From an uncultured Clostridia bacterium (lineage in GTDB: Bacteria > Bacillota > Clostridia > TANB77 > CAG-465): a stretch of DNA of 46,497 nucleotides. Both the position numbers and the translations under genes were made by a program. The notes under the pieces are model-generated. The model saw only the letters and a program-made list of their open reading frames with translations, was not told where the DNA came from and did not search any database. Each line of letters starts with the position of its first letter. Position 1 is the first letter of the stretch. Below are positions 31,738 to 40,900 of the stretch, piece by piece. The stretch spans positions 1-46,497 of the forward strand of contig CAKPOO010000011.1 of the NCBI GenBank assembly GCA_934169925.1. Direction: 5' to 3'.

Positions 31738-32691
31738 TTATATAAAATTATACCCTACTTCTAATTTATTACCATTATTAAAAGCAGTTATATCCATTCT
31801 TTTAGAATTTTGTGGTTGAATAACTTTAATACTAATTACGCCATCACTACATTTTATCTTTAAATTTGATTTATCTACAAAACATACAACACCATTTTCA
31901 AATTTACTATATTCATCACTTTTTTCGTAGCCTACATCAAAAATTTTAAAAACTTTTCCATCAGAGGTATTAACATATGTTCCAGGAAATGGGCTAAATC
32001 CCCTTACAAAATTAAAGATTTCTCTACAATTTTTATTAAAATCAATTTTTGTTGTTTCTCTTTTTATCATAGGTGCAAGTGAAAAATCATCACCCTGTTT
32101 TTGAGGTACAATTTTTCCATCTGTAAAATCTATTAAAGTTTTAACAAGTAAATCTGCACCTACAACCATCAATTTATCATGAATTGTTTCTAAATTATCA
32201 TTATCTTCAATTTTTACTTCTTTTTTTAATAACATATCTCCTGTATCCATACCTATATCCATAAGCATAGTTGTAACGCCTGTTATACTTTCTCCATTTA
32301 CTATAGCCCATTGCATAGGAGCAGATCCTCTATACTTTGGAAGTAGTGATGCATGAACATTTATTGGTGCATATTTTGGAATATCTAATATTTCCTTTGG
32401 AAGTATCTTTCCATACGCTACAACAACTAAATAATCTGGTTTTAATTCTTTTAAAAAATTTACCACTTCTTCGTTATTTCTTACCTTCTCTGGTTGATAA
32501 ACTGGTATATCTTTAGAAAGTGCATATTCTTTTACAGCAGAATATTTTACTTTCATACCTCTACCTGCTGGTTTATCGGGGTTTGTAAAACATGCTAAAA
32601 TATTAAAACCTTCATCATATAACTTTTCAAGACACCCTTTTGCAAAATCAGGTGTTCCCATAAATACTATTTTTATGTCATTATTTTTCAT
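31738..32691 (-). CDS. fmt: methionyl-tRNA formyltransferase
   Basis: 317 residues from ATG at 32691 (AGGTGAT upstream; an ATG nine codons earlier lacks one). FMGTPDFAKGCL opens the formyltransferase fold; NVHASLLPKYRGSAPMQWAI holds the catalytic Asn-His-Asp set and formyl-THF site; the C-terminal OB-like domain (DFSLAPMIKRET onward) grips the initiator tRNA. It makes formyl-Met-tRNA for initiation. Usual neighbours def and priA are not present, and rsmB, normally between fmt and rlmN, is replaced by the micro-ORF array. Confidence 0.96.
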   Translation of the reverse strand: MKNNDIKIVFMGTPDFAKGCLEKLYDEGFNILACFTNPDKPAGRGMKVKYSAVKEYALSKDIPVYQPEKVRNNEEVVNFLKELKPDYLVVVAYGKILPKEILDIPKYAPINVHASLLPKYRGSAPMQWAIVNGESITGVTTMLMDIGMDTGDMLLKKEVKIEDNDNLETIHDKLMVVGADLLVKTLIDFTDGKIVPQKQGDDFSLAPMIKRETTKIDFNKNCREIFNFVRGFSPFPGTYVNTSDGKVFKIFDVGYEKSDEYSKFENGVVCFVDKSNLKIKCSDGVISIKVIQPQNSKRMDITAFNNGNKLEVGYNFI

Positions 32692-32760
32692 AAATTTATC
32701 ACCTACTATATAATACACTATTTAACAATTTTTAGCAATAATAACTTATAATGATAAAAC

Positions 32761-32794
32761 ACAAAAATATAGCGTGCAACTTTGCACGCTATAT
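32761..32794 (-). terminator. terminator of the pilin/SUMF1 gene
   Basis: ATATAGCGTGCAA (32767-32779) and TTGCACGCTATAT (32782-32794) form a 13-bp inverted repeat (loop bases shared in practice), then TTTTTGTG on the minus strand. It lies 58 bp after the stop at 32852. Confidence 0.8.
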
Positions 32795-32851
32795 GGAAGA
32801 TATTATATTTTTTATTTCTAAGTAATAATTTGATTGTTTTATTTTATATTT

Positions 32852-34011
32852 TTACTTAATATATAATCTTACACGAAATCCTAAAGCATTATCATTGTAA
32901 GCATCTCTACCGTAATTACGGTACGAAACTGTACTATCACTACCATTGAAACTGCCCCCACGGCAAACAAACGAAGAGTCTCCTACAGCTTCGCTTGTCC
33001 ACTCCCAGACATTTCCTGCTAAATCATAGATATTTTTTACTTTCCAATACTCGTTATATCCCGCTGTTCTTTTTTTACTATTACCACTACTTGCTGGAGA
33101 AATAGAGTTAGTATAATTACCATAACTTCTACTATTGTTTAAACTTGCTGCTATACTTATTCTGTTTAAACTATCTTCAATCCAGTGACATGTTGCATCC
33201 CATGCTTTTCCTGTAAGTAAACCTGTTTGTACATAATCATTTACTATCATACTTTCTGCACTTGCCTTTGCATTATTGTAATCTATATTTGTCCAAACTG
33301 TTGCACCTTTTTTAGTTACTGTTACTCCTGTTTTATTACTAGGTATTGTTTCACCATCTGGTATTCCTGCCTCATACCTACCAAGATAAAATCCTCCATA
33401 TTTTATTACATCTGCAGTTTCATCATTTATGCCATCAGGTAAAGTATCATCTCCTGTTGGTGTACAATTATTTGGAAAATTTAAATCTTTTACGTATGTC
33501 TTTTCGTTTGCAACTACCCATACAAATTCATTGCCATTTTCATCTTCTATTACAAGTCCTGTTTCTTTTGTTCCTTCTTTGTATTTAAATCCATTAGGAA
33601 TTGGTACTCCATATTTTGTATCAATTGCTACATTAATTACTTGTTTAAACCAATCATGATATGTAGTACTTTCATCTTCATCAATCCACATTATATTTCC
33701 ATCTATTATTGCAACCTTATCTTTGTAATTTTTTGTACTTGGTAATTCATCAACCATTTCATCTCCAGATAAGTTAACACTTTCTTGATAAAACTCAGTA
33801 GGATTTTCTTTATACTTATTTGCAAATACATTGCGTATTCATCTTGAATTATTAGCATATTTTGCTTAAAAGTAGATTCCTTTGCACTTGATATTGAATT
33901 ATCTTTTGTTACTGTTAGCATAATTGTTGATACAAGTATTATTATCACTATTATCAATATAATCAACACTATTAGTGATATACCTTTTTTGTATTTTTTA
34001 TCTTTCTTCAT
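32852..34011 (-). pseudogene. pilin-like protein with SUMF1/FGE-type domain, frameshifted
   Basis: The 5' part (from 34011) gives KKGISLIVLIILIIVIIILV, a type-IV-pilin-like N-terminus with the cleavage glycine, then a helix QNMLIIQDEYAMY. There the frame shifts: reading continues out of frame to a stop at 33706, whereas adding one base in the T run near 33829 yields FANKYKENPTEFYQESVNLS and the rest of the protein. The 3' part carries a formylglycine-enzyme-like (SUMF1) domain: GGFYLGRYEAG, YDLAGNVWEWTSE, CRGGSFNGS, ALGFRVRLYIK. The whole would be about 386 residues, a pilus-like surface protein with a carbohydrate- or substrate-binding head. Broken gene or base-calling error. Confidence 0.82.
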
Positions 34012-34094
34012 ATGTTCCTTTTCCTTACTAAATATATAACCCCTTTATACACTAAAAAAGTCAATACTACATAATATTTTTTCAGTATTTTTCG

Positions 34095-34144
34095 TAAAAA
34101 AAATAAACCTAAATTGTTAAGTATATTTAACAATTTAAGTTTAT
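34095..34144 (-). terminator. terminator of the DUF1540 gene
   Basis: ATAAACCTAAATTGTTAA (34103-34120) and TTAACAATTTAAGTTTAT (34127-34144) form an 18-pair stem with one G-U pair on the minus-strand RNA, followed by eight T residues. Confidence 0.85.
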
Positions 34145-34173
34145 ATATAATTTTAATATAAGAATTTAGTTAA

Positions 34174-34389
34174 TTAGTTTCCACCTAGTATTTCAGACTC
34201 ATTAAGATCTCCACCAAAATCATATGATCTGCAACAAGTTCCATCTTCACATTCAGCTTTTGTTTTATCATTTGAAACGTTTACCTTAATACAATCTAAT
34301 CTACATGAACTATCTAAAGAACAATTATGAATGCAATCTGTTACTCCACATATTATTTTTTGATCTTTGTTTTTATTATCTTTTTTCAT
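34174..34389 (-). CDS. DUF1540 cysteine-rich small protein
   Basis: 71 residues with CGVTDCIHNCSLDSSCRLDC and a later CEDGTCC, the spaced cysteine pattern of DUF1540 (probable metal-binding ribbon). These small proteins are common in spore-forming Clostridia; their role is not settled. A Lys-rich start and an acidic tail (GGDLNESEILGG) flank the ribbon. GGGAG ribosome site, own terminator. Confidence 0.85.
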   Translation of the reverse strand: MKKDNKNKDQKIICGVTDCIHNCSLDSSCRLDCIKVNVSNDKTKAECEDGTCCRSYDFGGDLNESEILGGN

Positions 34390-34459
34390 TTTTTTATCAC
34401 TCCCAATAATATTATTCCCATAATTTTGTGATTTATAATATAAAAAGATAATTATTTTA

Positions 34460-36112
34460 TTATTTTTTTGTATAATTTACACTTTTTGAATTTTTCAATC
34501 TTACTTTATCTCTTAAACTTCTATGATAAGTTATAACAAATCTATGTATTTCATCTTGTAAAAAAGTAACAAAATTTAGTATTCTTTTATTATCATCTAT
34601 TTTTATTTCATTTTGATTTAAATCCATTAAAGCTCTAGTTCTATGTTTATCATTTTTTACCATACCATAAATATTTGTTATTTCTCCACTTTCTTCAAAA
34701 GCTTTTTTTACAGCATTAAGTTGTGTTTTACCACCATCAATTAATATTAAATCAGGAAGTGGCCAATCAACTTTATGTGAAAGTCTTCTTTTTAACACCT
34801 CATACATACAAAGTGGATCATCTTGTGTTAATGTAGATTTTATCCTAAACTTTCTATACATTTTTTTATTTAATTTGCCGTCTTCAAATCTAATCATACA
34901 TCCTACTATAAAATCATTACGTAAATTTGAAATATCATAACATTCTATTGAATTTATTCCTTCATCAATTTCAAGAAGCTGCGCTAAATCTTCTACTACG
35001 TTATTTTTCTTATCTTCAATGTTTATATTAATGTTATTTTCTACCATTTTTATTAAATTTAATTTTTCACCACGTTTTGGATCAATGACAGTTGTTTTTA
35101 TTTGTTTTGAATTAAAAAAATTATTCAAAAGTTCAATATTTTCATCTAATAATTTTACATATATTTTCTTTGGTACATCTTCATTTTCAAGATAATACCT
35201 TGAAACAATTGAAAAAATTGATTCTTCTAATTCTTCTTTTTCAACATCTTGTATAACAACATTATCATGTAATGCAACTTTATAGTTACGAATTTTAAAT
35301 ATTTGAATATATAGCGTGTTATTATTTAACACATATCCTATAATATCACTAGAATTTTCAGTTAAATTAGAAACATTTTGTCTTTGTTTTAAAGCATTTA
35401 TACTATCTAATCTTTCTTTTAAAACTTTTGCTTTTTCAAATTCTAGTTTTTCTATACATTCATCTATTTGTGTATGAATTAAATTTTCAACTTCTTTATC
35501 TTTTCCTTGCAAAAATGCAACTACTTGGTTTATCATTTTTCTGTATTCTTCAAGACTTACATCATTTATACATGGTCCTAAACATTTTCCTATATGATAA
35601 TATAAACAAGGTGCTTTTAATTTTGTCTTTTCTAAATTTAATCTACATCTTTTAAGTGGAAAAATCTGTTTTAAAATTTCTAAAGACTGCCTCATTGCAC
35701 CAACATTTGTATATGGTCCAAAATATATAGCTCCATCTTTTTTTAATGTTCTTGTTACATATACAAGTGGATACTTATCTTTTATAGTTATTTTAATGTA
35801 TGGATATGTTTTATCATCTTTTAACATTACATTAAATTTAGGCTTGTTTTCTTTTATATAATTACATTCTAAAGCAAGTGCTTCTACCTCATTATTTGTA
35901 ACTATATATGTTATATTTCTAACAAGTGTTACCATTTTTTCTATTCTTGCTGTTTTTTTATTCTTTTGAAAATATTGCCTTACTCTTTTTCTTAAAGATA
36001 CAGCTTTACCTACATAAATAATATTATCATTTTCATCACGCATCATATATATTCCAGGATTATATGGAATTTTTGATACGATTTCTCTTACATGTTCTGT
36101 TGGATATCCCAT
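34460..36112 (-). CDS. uvrC: UvrABC system protein C without C-terminal HhH domain
   Basis: 550 residues. GIY-YIG nuclease PGIYMMRDENDNIIYVGKAV (3' incision), UVR domain near 205-235 that binds UvrB, and the RNase H-like 5' incision domain with catalytic Asp in ECYDISNL, Asp in LILIDGGKTQL and His in DEIHRFVITYHR. The family then continues into a helix-hairpin-helix DNA-binding domain of about 50-60 residues (IPGIGPKRR type), but this protein ends RLKNSKSVNYTKK and none follows in any frame downstream that I could see. Partner uvrB is disrupted at the window's left end. Confidence 0.92.
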   Translation of the reverse strand: MGYPTEHVREIVSKIPYNPGIYMMRDENDNIIYVGKAVSLRKRVRQYFQKNKKTARIEKMVTLVRNITYIVTNNEVEALALECNYIKENKPKFNVMLKDDKTYPYIKITIKDKYPLVYVTRTLKKDGAIYFGPYTNVGAMRQSLEILKQIFPLKRCRLNLEKTKLKAPCLYYHIGKCLGPCINDVSLEEYRKMINQVVAFLQGKDKEVENLIHTQIDECIEKLEFEKAKVLKERLDSINALKQRQNVSNLTENSSDIIGYVLNNNTLYIQIFKIRNYKVALHDNVVIQDVEKEELEESIFSIVSRYYLENEDVPKKIYVKLLDENIELLNNFFNSKQIKTTVIDPKRGEKLNLIKMVENNININIEDKKNNVVEDLAQLLEIDEGINSIECYDISNLRNDFIVGCMIRFEDGKLNKKMYRKFRIKSTLTQDDPLCMYEVLKRRLSHKVDWPLPDLILIDGGKTQLNAVKKAFEESGEITNIYGMVKNDKHRTRALMDLNQNEIKIDDNKRILNFVTFLQDEIHRFVITYHRSLRDKVRLKNSKSVNYTKK

Positions 36113-36142
36113 CTTTTTTTCACCTAATACATATTATATATC

Positions 36143-36174
36143 ATAAAAAGAGAGTTGTAAAATACAACCCTCTT
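36143..36174 (-). terminator. spoVG terminator
   Basis: AAGAGAGTTGTA (36148-36159) and TACAACCCTCTT (36163-36174) pair on the minus-strand RNA with one G-U, then TTTTT. Confidence 0.8.
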
Positions 36175-36185
36175 AATTTTTAAAA

Positions 36186-36443
36186 TTACTCTTCAACCTC
36201 ATTATACTTGTCAATGATCATTTTTTGGATCATTTCTCTTGTTTCAGTATTAATTGGATGAGCAATGTCTTTAAATTCACCATTTTGAATTTTTTTGCTA
36301 GGCATAGCTATAAATAATCCTTTATCACTTTCGATAACTTTAATATCGTGAATTACGAAAACGTCATCAATTGTAATAGAAGCGATAGCTTTCATCCTAT
36401 TTTCAGAAGTTATTTTTTTAACTCTAACGTCTGTTATTTGCAT
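36186..36443 (-). CDS. spoVG: SpoVG regulatory protein
   Basis: 85 residues from ATG at 36443, full length. MQITDVRVKKITSENRMKAIA and FIAMPSKKI..GEFKDIAHPIN are the conserved core. SpoVG is a small site-specific DNA/RNA-binding protein that affects septation, sporulation and virulence-type regulons in Firmicutes. Monocistronic with promoter and terminator. The ribosome site is GGAAGGCGG. Confidence 0.96.
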   Translation of the reverse strand: MQITDVRVKKITSENRMKAIASITIDDVFVIHDIKVIESDKGLFIAMPSKKIQNGEFKDIAHPINTETREMIQKMIIDKYNEVEE

Positions 36444-36476
36444 ATTATACACCGCCTTCCTTTAACGTCAATACTA

Positions 36477-36504
36477 TTATTACATATTAAAAAATTAATG
36501 TCAA
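36477..36504 (-). promoter_or_regulatory. spoVG promoter
   Basis: Minus strand TTGACA (36504-36499) followed after 16 bp by TAATAA (36482-36477), or after 17 bp by AATAAT. Confidence 0.55.
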
Positions 36505-36567
36505 CACTTAGTTTACCATAAATATTAAATATTTTTTCATTTAAAAAATACATTAATTTTAATATCT

Positions 36568-37245
36568 TTAATTGTATAATATCCTTGTTCTTTTTACTTC
36601 AAATTCTAAATTAGAATCAACAAATTCATTAAATCCTGATAGTACAAATTCAGGTTTTAAATTATTTTTTGATCCTGTTGAAACACTTATCTCTAAACTT
36701 CCATCTATATAAAATTCAAAATCAAGTATTTGTGGTTTTACATCTATTCTTTCCATTCTATTTTTAGATTTTTTTAGCACCATAATACTTCTTTGAGATA
36801 AATATTCTTCCATTTTATCCTTATACATAGTCTTTATATCTTCAATTTGACGCTTTGTTTTTCCCTCAAACATTTCATCTGGGTAAACAAAAGTAATTAC
36901 ATATGTTGCTGCGTAAACTCTAGACATTAAAGTTTTCTCAGACATATCAACATATTCGGCAGTCAATATAGTAAGACCACTTGGCAATACTTTATTCATT
37001 TCTCTAATAAAGTATGGAATATCAATTTTTTCAGTTAATATAATTTCAAAGATTTCTCCTGTACTTTCGATTCCTAAAGATAAAGGATGAGCAAATGAAA
37101 GCTCTGGTCTAGGATTAAATCCCTTTGAAAACTCAACTGAAATATCAGCCCTAGATAGTGCTTGTTCTATAATTTTTACTGTGTCTAAATGCGATATAAA
37201 TACTGCTTCTTTGGATTTACTATAAATAACTCTTAGTTTCTCCAT
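36568..37245 (-). CDS. DUF2344 (TIGR03936) radical-SAM-associated protein
   Basis: 225 residues starting MEKLRVIYSKSKEAVFISHLD with FSKGFNPRPELSFAHPLSLGIES, the conserved front of this family. In Firmicutes it is usually next to, or fused with, a TIGR03960 B12-binding radical SAM protein and rnase G; here that partner is absent and a TIM-barrel isomerase gene precedes it by 46 bp. The exact reaction is unknown; a role in tRNA or rRNA modification is often suggested. Confidence 0.88.
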   Translation of the reverse strand: MEKLRVIYSKSKEAVFISHLDTVKIIEQALSRADISVEFSKGFNPRPELSFAHPLSLGIESTGEIFEIILTEKIDIPYFIREMNKVLPSGLTILTAEYVDMSEKTLMSRVYAATYVITFVYPDEMFEGKTKRQIEDIKTMYKDKMEEYLSQRSIMVLKKSKNRMERIDVKPQILDFEFYIDGSLEISVSTGSKNNLKPEFVLSGFNEFVDSNLEFEVKRTRILYN

Positions 37246-37291
37246 ATTTGCACCTCTTACGAAAAAAATTATAACATATTTTTATCAAAAA

Positions 37292-38074
37292 TCAAATAAA
37301 TTTTAAATGTTTTGCATAATTTATATAATTTTTTAACTTTTCTTCTAGACTAAATCCTTCTATATTACAAAGGGCATATTCCATTACAATATTACAAGTA
37401 TAGTAATAATTGATTAGTATATTTTTTATCATCTCACAATTATTTAAATCTTCAACTGGAAAATGATCCATACCATCTTTTACATCATGTATATGAATAT
37501 TGTTTATTCTTTCATCTAATATTCCTATTAAACTCTTAGTGTAAATAGAATCTGCAAGTTCATGTCCTACATCATAAGTAAATTTTAAATCTTCATATTT
37601 TTTCAAAAACATACTTAATTCTTCTTTTTTTAATCTAGGTTTTCCATTTAATTTATTTAAATTTTCAATACTTACATCAATGTATGAATAATATTTCATT
37701 TCTTCAATATAATCATAAATACCTTTTAGCATTTCATCTGTTTTTCTTACACTATCTAAAATAGTATCACATTCTACGCTATGAATAGTTATGTTTATTT
37801 TTCTTTTTTGAATTTTTGATAAGTCTACTGCAAAAGATATATATTTTTTTAGTTCTAACTTATCATCAAACAAAGGAGCGTGCAAATTTATAGCATAGTT
37901 TTTATCTGATATTAAACTTGCAAACTTTAGCACATATGAATTTTCTTCATCAGTTTTTGTTTTTATTTCAAATCCTTTTATCAAATTTTCTTCATCAAAA
38001 TCAGAAATTCTTTTTAATAAGTCTTCTGGTGTTAATTCAAAAAATTTATTGTTTAAACTTAAAAATATATTCAT
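37292..38074 (-). CDS. sugar phosphate isomerase/epimerase-like TIM barrel
   Basis: 260 residues of the xylose-isomerase/AP-endonuclease-2 type TIM barrel. Strand-end motifs with probable metal ligands: INLHAPLFD (His), ITIHSVE (His), VSIENLN (Glu), FTYDVGHE (Asp, His), NIHIHDVKDGMDHFPV (His, Asp, His). These enzymes isomerise sugars or nick abasic DNA. With no DNA-binding loops evident I favour a small-molecule isomerase. Ribosome site GAGGTTG; substrate unknown. Confidence 0.8.
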   Translation of the reverse strand: MNIFLSLNNKFFELTPEDLLKRISDFDEENLIKGFEIKTKTDEENSYVLKFASLISDKNYAINLHAPLFDDKLELKKYISFAVDLSKIQKRKINITIHSVECDTILDSVRKTDEMLKGIYDYIEEMKYYSYIDVSIENLNKLNGKPRLKKEELSMFLKKYEDLKFTYDVGHELADSIYTKSLIGILDERINNIHIHDVKDGMDHFPVEDLNNCEMIKNILINYYYTCNIVMEYALCNIEGFSLEEKLKNYINYAKHLKFI

Positions 38075-38172
38075 ACAATCAACCTCAGACTAATTATATT
38101 TTAAATTTAAACAATATTCAACATTTTTCCTCTTTATATTTTGTTGTATTTTTAATGAAACTTTTTAAAATA

Positions 38173-39447
38173 CTAATTTTTTAAGCACCCTATTGGAACA
38201 ACATATACACCATCTTCTCTTTTATATGCATAATTACCTGTTGCAGTTAAAACCATTAAAAATGATGGATTATTCATTTTTTCTGTATCAATTCGTGAAT
38301 ACATTGTTTTTAAAGTTTCTGCGCCATCATTTATCAATTTATCTCCACCTAATTTAATTTCAACTAATCCATATGCACCATTTCTTAAATGAATTACAGC
38401 GTCACATTCTAAATTATTTGCATCCCTATAATGATACACATTTCCATTTAAGCTTTCTGCATATATTCTTAAATCTCTAATACATAAAGTTTCAAATATT
38501 AATCCAAAAGTATTTAAATCTTTAATTAAATCATCTGGACCTATTCCAAGACTTGCAACTGCTATTGATGGATCTACAAAATATCTTGTATCTGATGTTC
38601 TAATTGCAGTTTTACTTCTTAAGTTTGGATTCCACGCTGGGGATTCTTCAATAACAAATATTTTTTTTAATGCATTTATATATGATAATACTGTATCAGT
38701 ATCTAAGCTTGAAGAATCATTATTTAACATATCATTTTTTATAGTTTCATTTGATGCTTGAGTTCCAATATTTCTTGCATAAGCTTTCATTAATCTTTTA
38801 ACTCTTTCTTTATTTCTTGTTACATTATCAACTTTGGATATATCAGATTCTACTACTGCATCATAATAGTCAAAAGCTTGTTCTAAAGCAATATCTTTTT
38901 GCATAAAAGTACTTCTTGGCCATCCACCTCTACAACATAAAAAAGCTATGTCATCTAACTCTAAATCATTTATTGCAGATATATTAGTAGGAGACTTAAA
39001 TAGTTCTTCTAAGCTTATAGTTCCATTTGATTCTTGTGATTCATATAAACTCATTGGTCTCATTGTAAGCCACGAAAATCTTCCTGTACCAGTATGTGTC
39101 ACCTCGTCCATATTAGCAGGTACACTTGAGCCAGTTAATATAAATTGTCCCTCATCATCTCTATGGTCTACCTCAAACCTTATAGCGTCCCATAATTTTG
39201 GAGCAACTTGCCATTCATCAATTAATCTTGGGGTTTCACCTTTTAGTAATAATGTTGGATTTAGATCAGCAAGTGTTAAATTTTGAGTTTTATCTTCAGG
39301 CTTTGTCATATACAATATACTTTTTGCTATTTGTTCAGCTGTAGTTGTTTTTCCACACCATTTAGGACCTTGAATTAAAACTGCACCTTTTCCTTTTAAT
39401 TTCTTTTTCAATATTTCATCAGCAATTCTTGCTCTATATTCACTCAT
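38173..39447 (-). CDS. AAA_14 ATPase with DUF4143 C-terminal domain
   Basis: 424 residues from ATG at 39447 (GGAGG upstream). Walker A VLIQGPKWCGKTTTAEQ, Walker B PRLIDEWQVAP, sensor region FILTGSSVPA, then the DUF4143 part with ETLCIRDLRIYAESLNGNVY, and a nuclease-like patch CDAVIHLRNGAYGLVEIKLGG (D-x..E-x-K as in PD-(D/E)XK folds). The family is widespread in gut Firmicutes and archaea, often in accessory DNA; function is unsettled. Three direct repeats with a 23-bp period lie just upstream in its promoter region. Confidence 0.88.
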   Translation of the reverse strand: MSEYRARIADEILKKKLKGKGAVLIQGPKWCGKTTTAEQIAKSILYMTKPEDKTQNLTLADLNPTLLLKGETPRLIDEWQVAPKLWDAIRFEVDHRDDEGQFILTGSSVPANMDEVTHTGTGRFSWLTMRPMSLYESQESNGTISLEELFKSPTNISAINDLELDDIAFLCCRGGWPRSTFMQKDIALEQAFDYYDAVVESDISKVDNVTRNKERVKRLMKAYARNIGTQASNETIKNDMLNNDSSSLDTDTVLSYINALKKIFVIEESPAWNPNLRSKTAIRTSDTRYFVDPSIAVASLGIGPDDLIKDLNTFGLIFETLCIRDLRIYAESLNGNVYHYRDANNLECDAVIHLRNGAYGLVEIKLGGDKLINDGAETLKTMYSRIDTEKMNNPSFLMVLTATGNYAYKREDGVYVVPIGCLKN

Positions 39448-39503
39448 AAAAATTCCTCCACTGATTAATATTATAACATTGAATTTAAATAATATCAAAC
39501 ATT

Positions 39504-39563
39504 TTCGGTTATTTGTGTAAATATTTTTCGGTTATTTGTGGACTTTTTATTCGGTTATTTGTG
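39504..39563. repeat. three direct repeats with 23-bp period upstream of the ATPase gene
   Basis: TTCGGTTATTTGTG occurs three times without mismatch (39504-39517, 39527-39540, 39550-39563), separated by 9-bp AT-rich spacers, exactly 23 bp apart. They lie 57-116 bp upstream of the ATPase start and right behind the stop-distal end of the convergent-side oxidoreductase gene's coding start region. Probably binding sites for a regulator, perhaps the ATPase itself. Too short and too few for a CRISPR array. Confidence 0.8.
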
Positions 39564-39573
39564 GATTTTTGCT

Positions 39574-40770
39574 TTATCTTTGAATTTTAAATAAACTCAT
39601 TTCCTTTGAATACAAGCCTTTTATAGCATTTTTTAACATCAAAGCACCAACAGTATTAAATATTATAGAATTATTACAAAAACCAAGATTACAGTAACAA
39701 TTCTTAAAATCAGGAATTTCATCAATTATAGGTAAATCATCATTAGTATATATATAATCATAACTATACATATAATCTATACATTCACTCTCTTTTAAGT
39801 TAAATAGATTTTCAACATAATTTTTCATCTTTTTATATTTATCCTTTTTAAAATAATTCTCATATTTTGGATTTTCAAATTTATCTACATATCTTACCTT
39901 TTCACCTGTTAGTATAACTCTTCCATCTATATCAAAATTAATAAATCTTCCTGTATCAAAACATTTTGCTATAAAATTTAAATTTTCTGCATTATCAAAA
40001 ATTGGTTTTGTTACTATTTGAAAATTTTTATACATGGCAATTGGTGCATTTTTTATATATTTTATTGTACCAGTTGAAGATGTAAAAATAACTTTTTTAC
40101 ATTCAATTTTAAAATCATTTTGTGTTGTTACAATAACTTTCCCTTTTTTTGTATTATTTATATATGTAGCTTTGGTATTTTCAAATATCTTAACATTATC
40201 CATAGAATTTAAATATTTGAAAATATTATTTGTAAACTTATATGTATCAATTTTAAATAAAGCATCTTTTTGTAAAAAACCAAGTTTATACTTAAAAAAA
40301 TCCTGTTTTTCTAATTCTTCGTTATATATTCCAAGTTCGTTTATATATTCTATTTGTTTTGAAAACTCTGTTTTATTAAAAAAATTATTTGTAAAACACA
40401 TTCCATCTAAATTCTCAATAGTAGACTCAGATGACACTTCATTATCAATATTTATGATCTCTTCTATAGCTTTTATATTTAACTTAAAAAGATCGTTTAA
40501 CACTTCTTTATTGTATAATTTTATATTTTTTCTATTTAATTCATGATCCAATATACCATAATTATTACTTGTATTTGCAAAACCAATCAAATTTTTTTCA
40601 ACAACTATCACATTCATATTTTCTTTTGCAAACTCATATGCTGTAATAGCTCCAGATATCCCTCCACCTATTATTAGTACATCACATTTTTCATCTTTGG
40701 AAATATATGGATATTCAAATTCGATGTTTCTAAAGTTATTTAAATAATTCTTTTCTTCGATTTTTTTCAA
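39574..40770 (-). CDS. FAD-dependent oxidoreductase, DAO family
   Basis: About 398 residues. The Rossmann dinucleotide motif VLIIGGGISGAITAYEFAKE with the following Glu in VVEKN binds FAD. A middle substrate domain and a C-terminal part (YTNDDLPIIDEIPDFKNCYC, then NLGFCNNSIIFNTVG) fit the D-amino-acid oxidase/glycine oxidase/YgaF group. Start is probably TTG at 40770, five bases after GAGGTGAT; a GTG inside that ribosome site is less likely. It may oxidise an amine or hydroxy acid. Substrate unknown. Confidence 0.82.
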   Translation of the reverse strand: MKKIEEKNYLNNFRNIEFEYPYISKDEKCDVLIIGGGISGAITAYEFAKENMNVIVVEKNLIGFANTSNNYGILDHELNRKNIKLYNKEVLNDLFKLNIKAIEEIINIDNEVSSESTIENLDGMCFTNNFFNKTEFSKQIEYINELGIYNEELEKQDFFKYKLGFLQKDALFKIDTYKFTNNIFKYLNSMDNVKIFENTKATYINNTKKGKVIVTTQNDFKIECKKVIFTSSTGTIKYIKNAPIAMYKNFQIVTKPIFDNAENLNFIAKCFDTGRFINFDIDGRVILTGEKVRYVDKFENPKYENYFKKDKYKKMKNYVENLFNLKESECIDYMYSYDYIYTNDDLPIIDEIPDFKNCYCNLGFCNNSIIFNTVGALMLKNAIKGLYSKEMSLFKIQR

Positions 40771-40900
40771 TAAAATCACCTCATTTTGTATATTTATATT
40801 AATTTAAATTACTACTATTATTAGTTTTTACATAGTTTTAATATTTATACAAAAATCATTTTTTAAATCTATTCTTTTTTTATTTTATACGAGGTATTTT

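Noticed and set aside
33706..33757. Overlap of two separate genes in the pilin/SUMF1 region
   Set aside because: The two frames join into one natural protein after a single-base change, and the internal ATG has no ribosome site.
33828..33831. Phase-variable homopolymer
   Set aside because: The run is only three to four bases, too short for frequent slippage.
39504..39563. Short CRISPR-like array
   Set aside because: Three identical 14-bp repeats with 9-bp spacers are far below CRISPR repeat and spacer lengths, and no cas gene is near.
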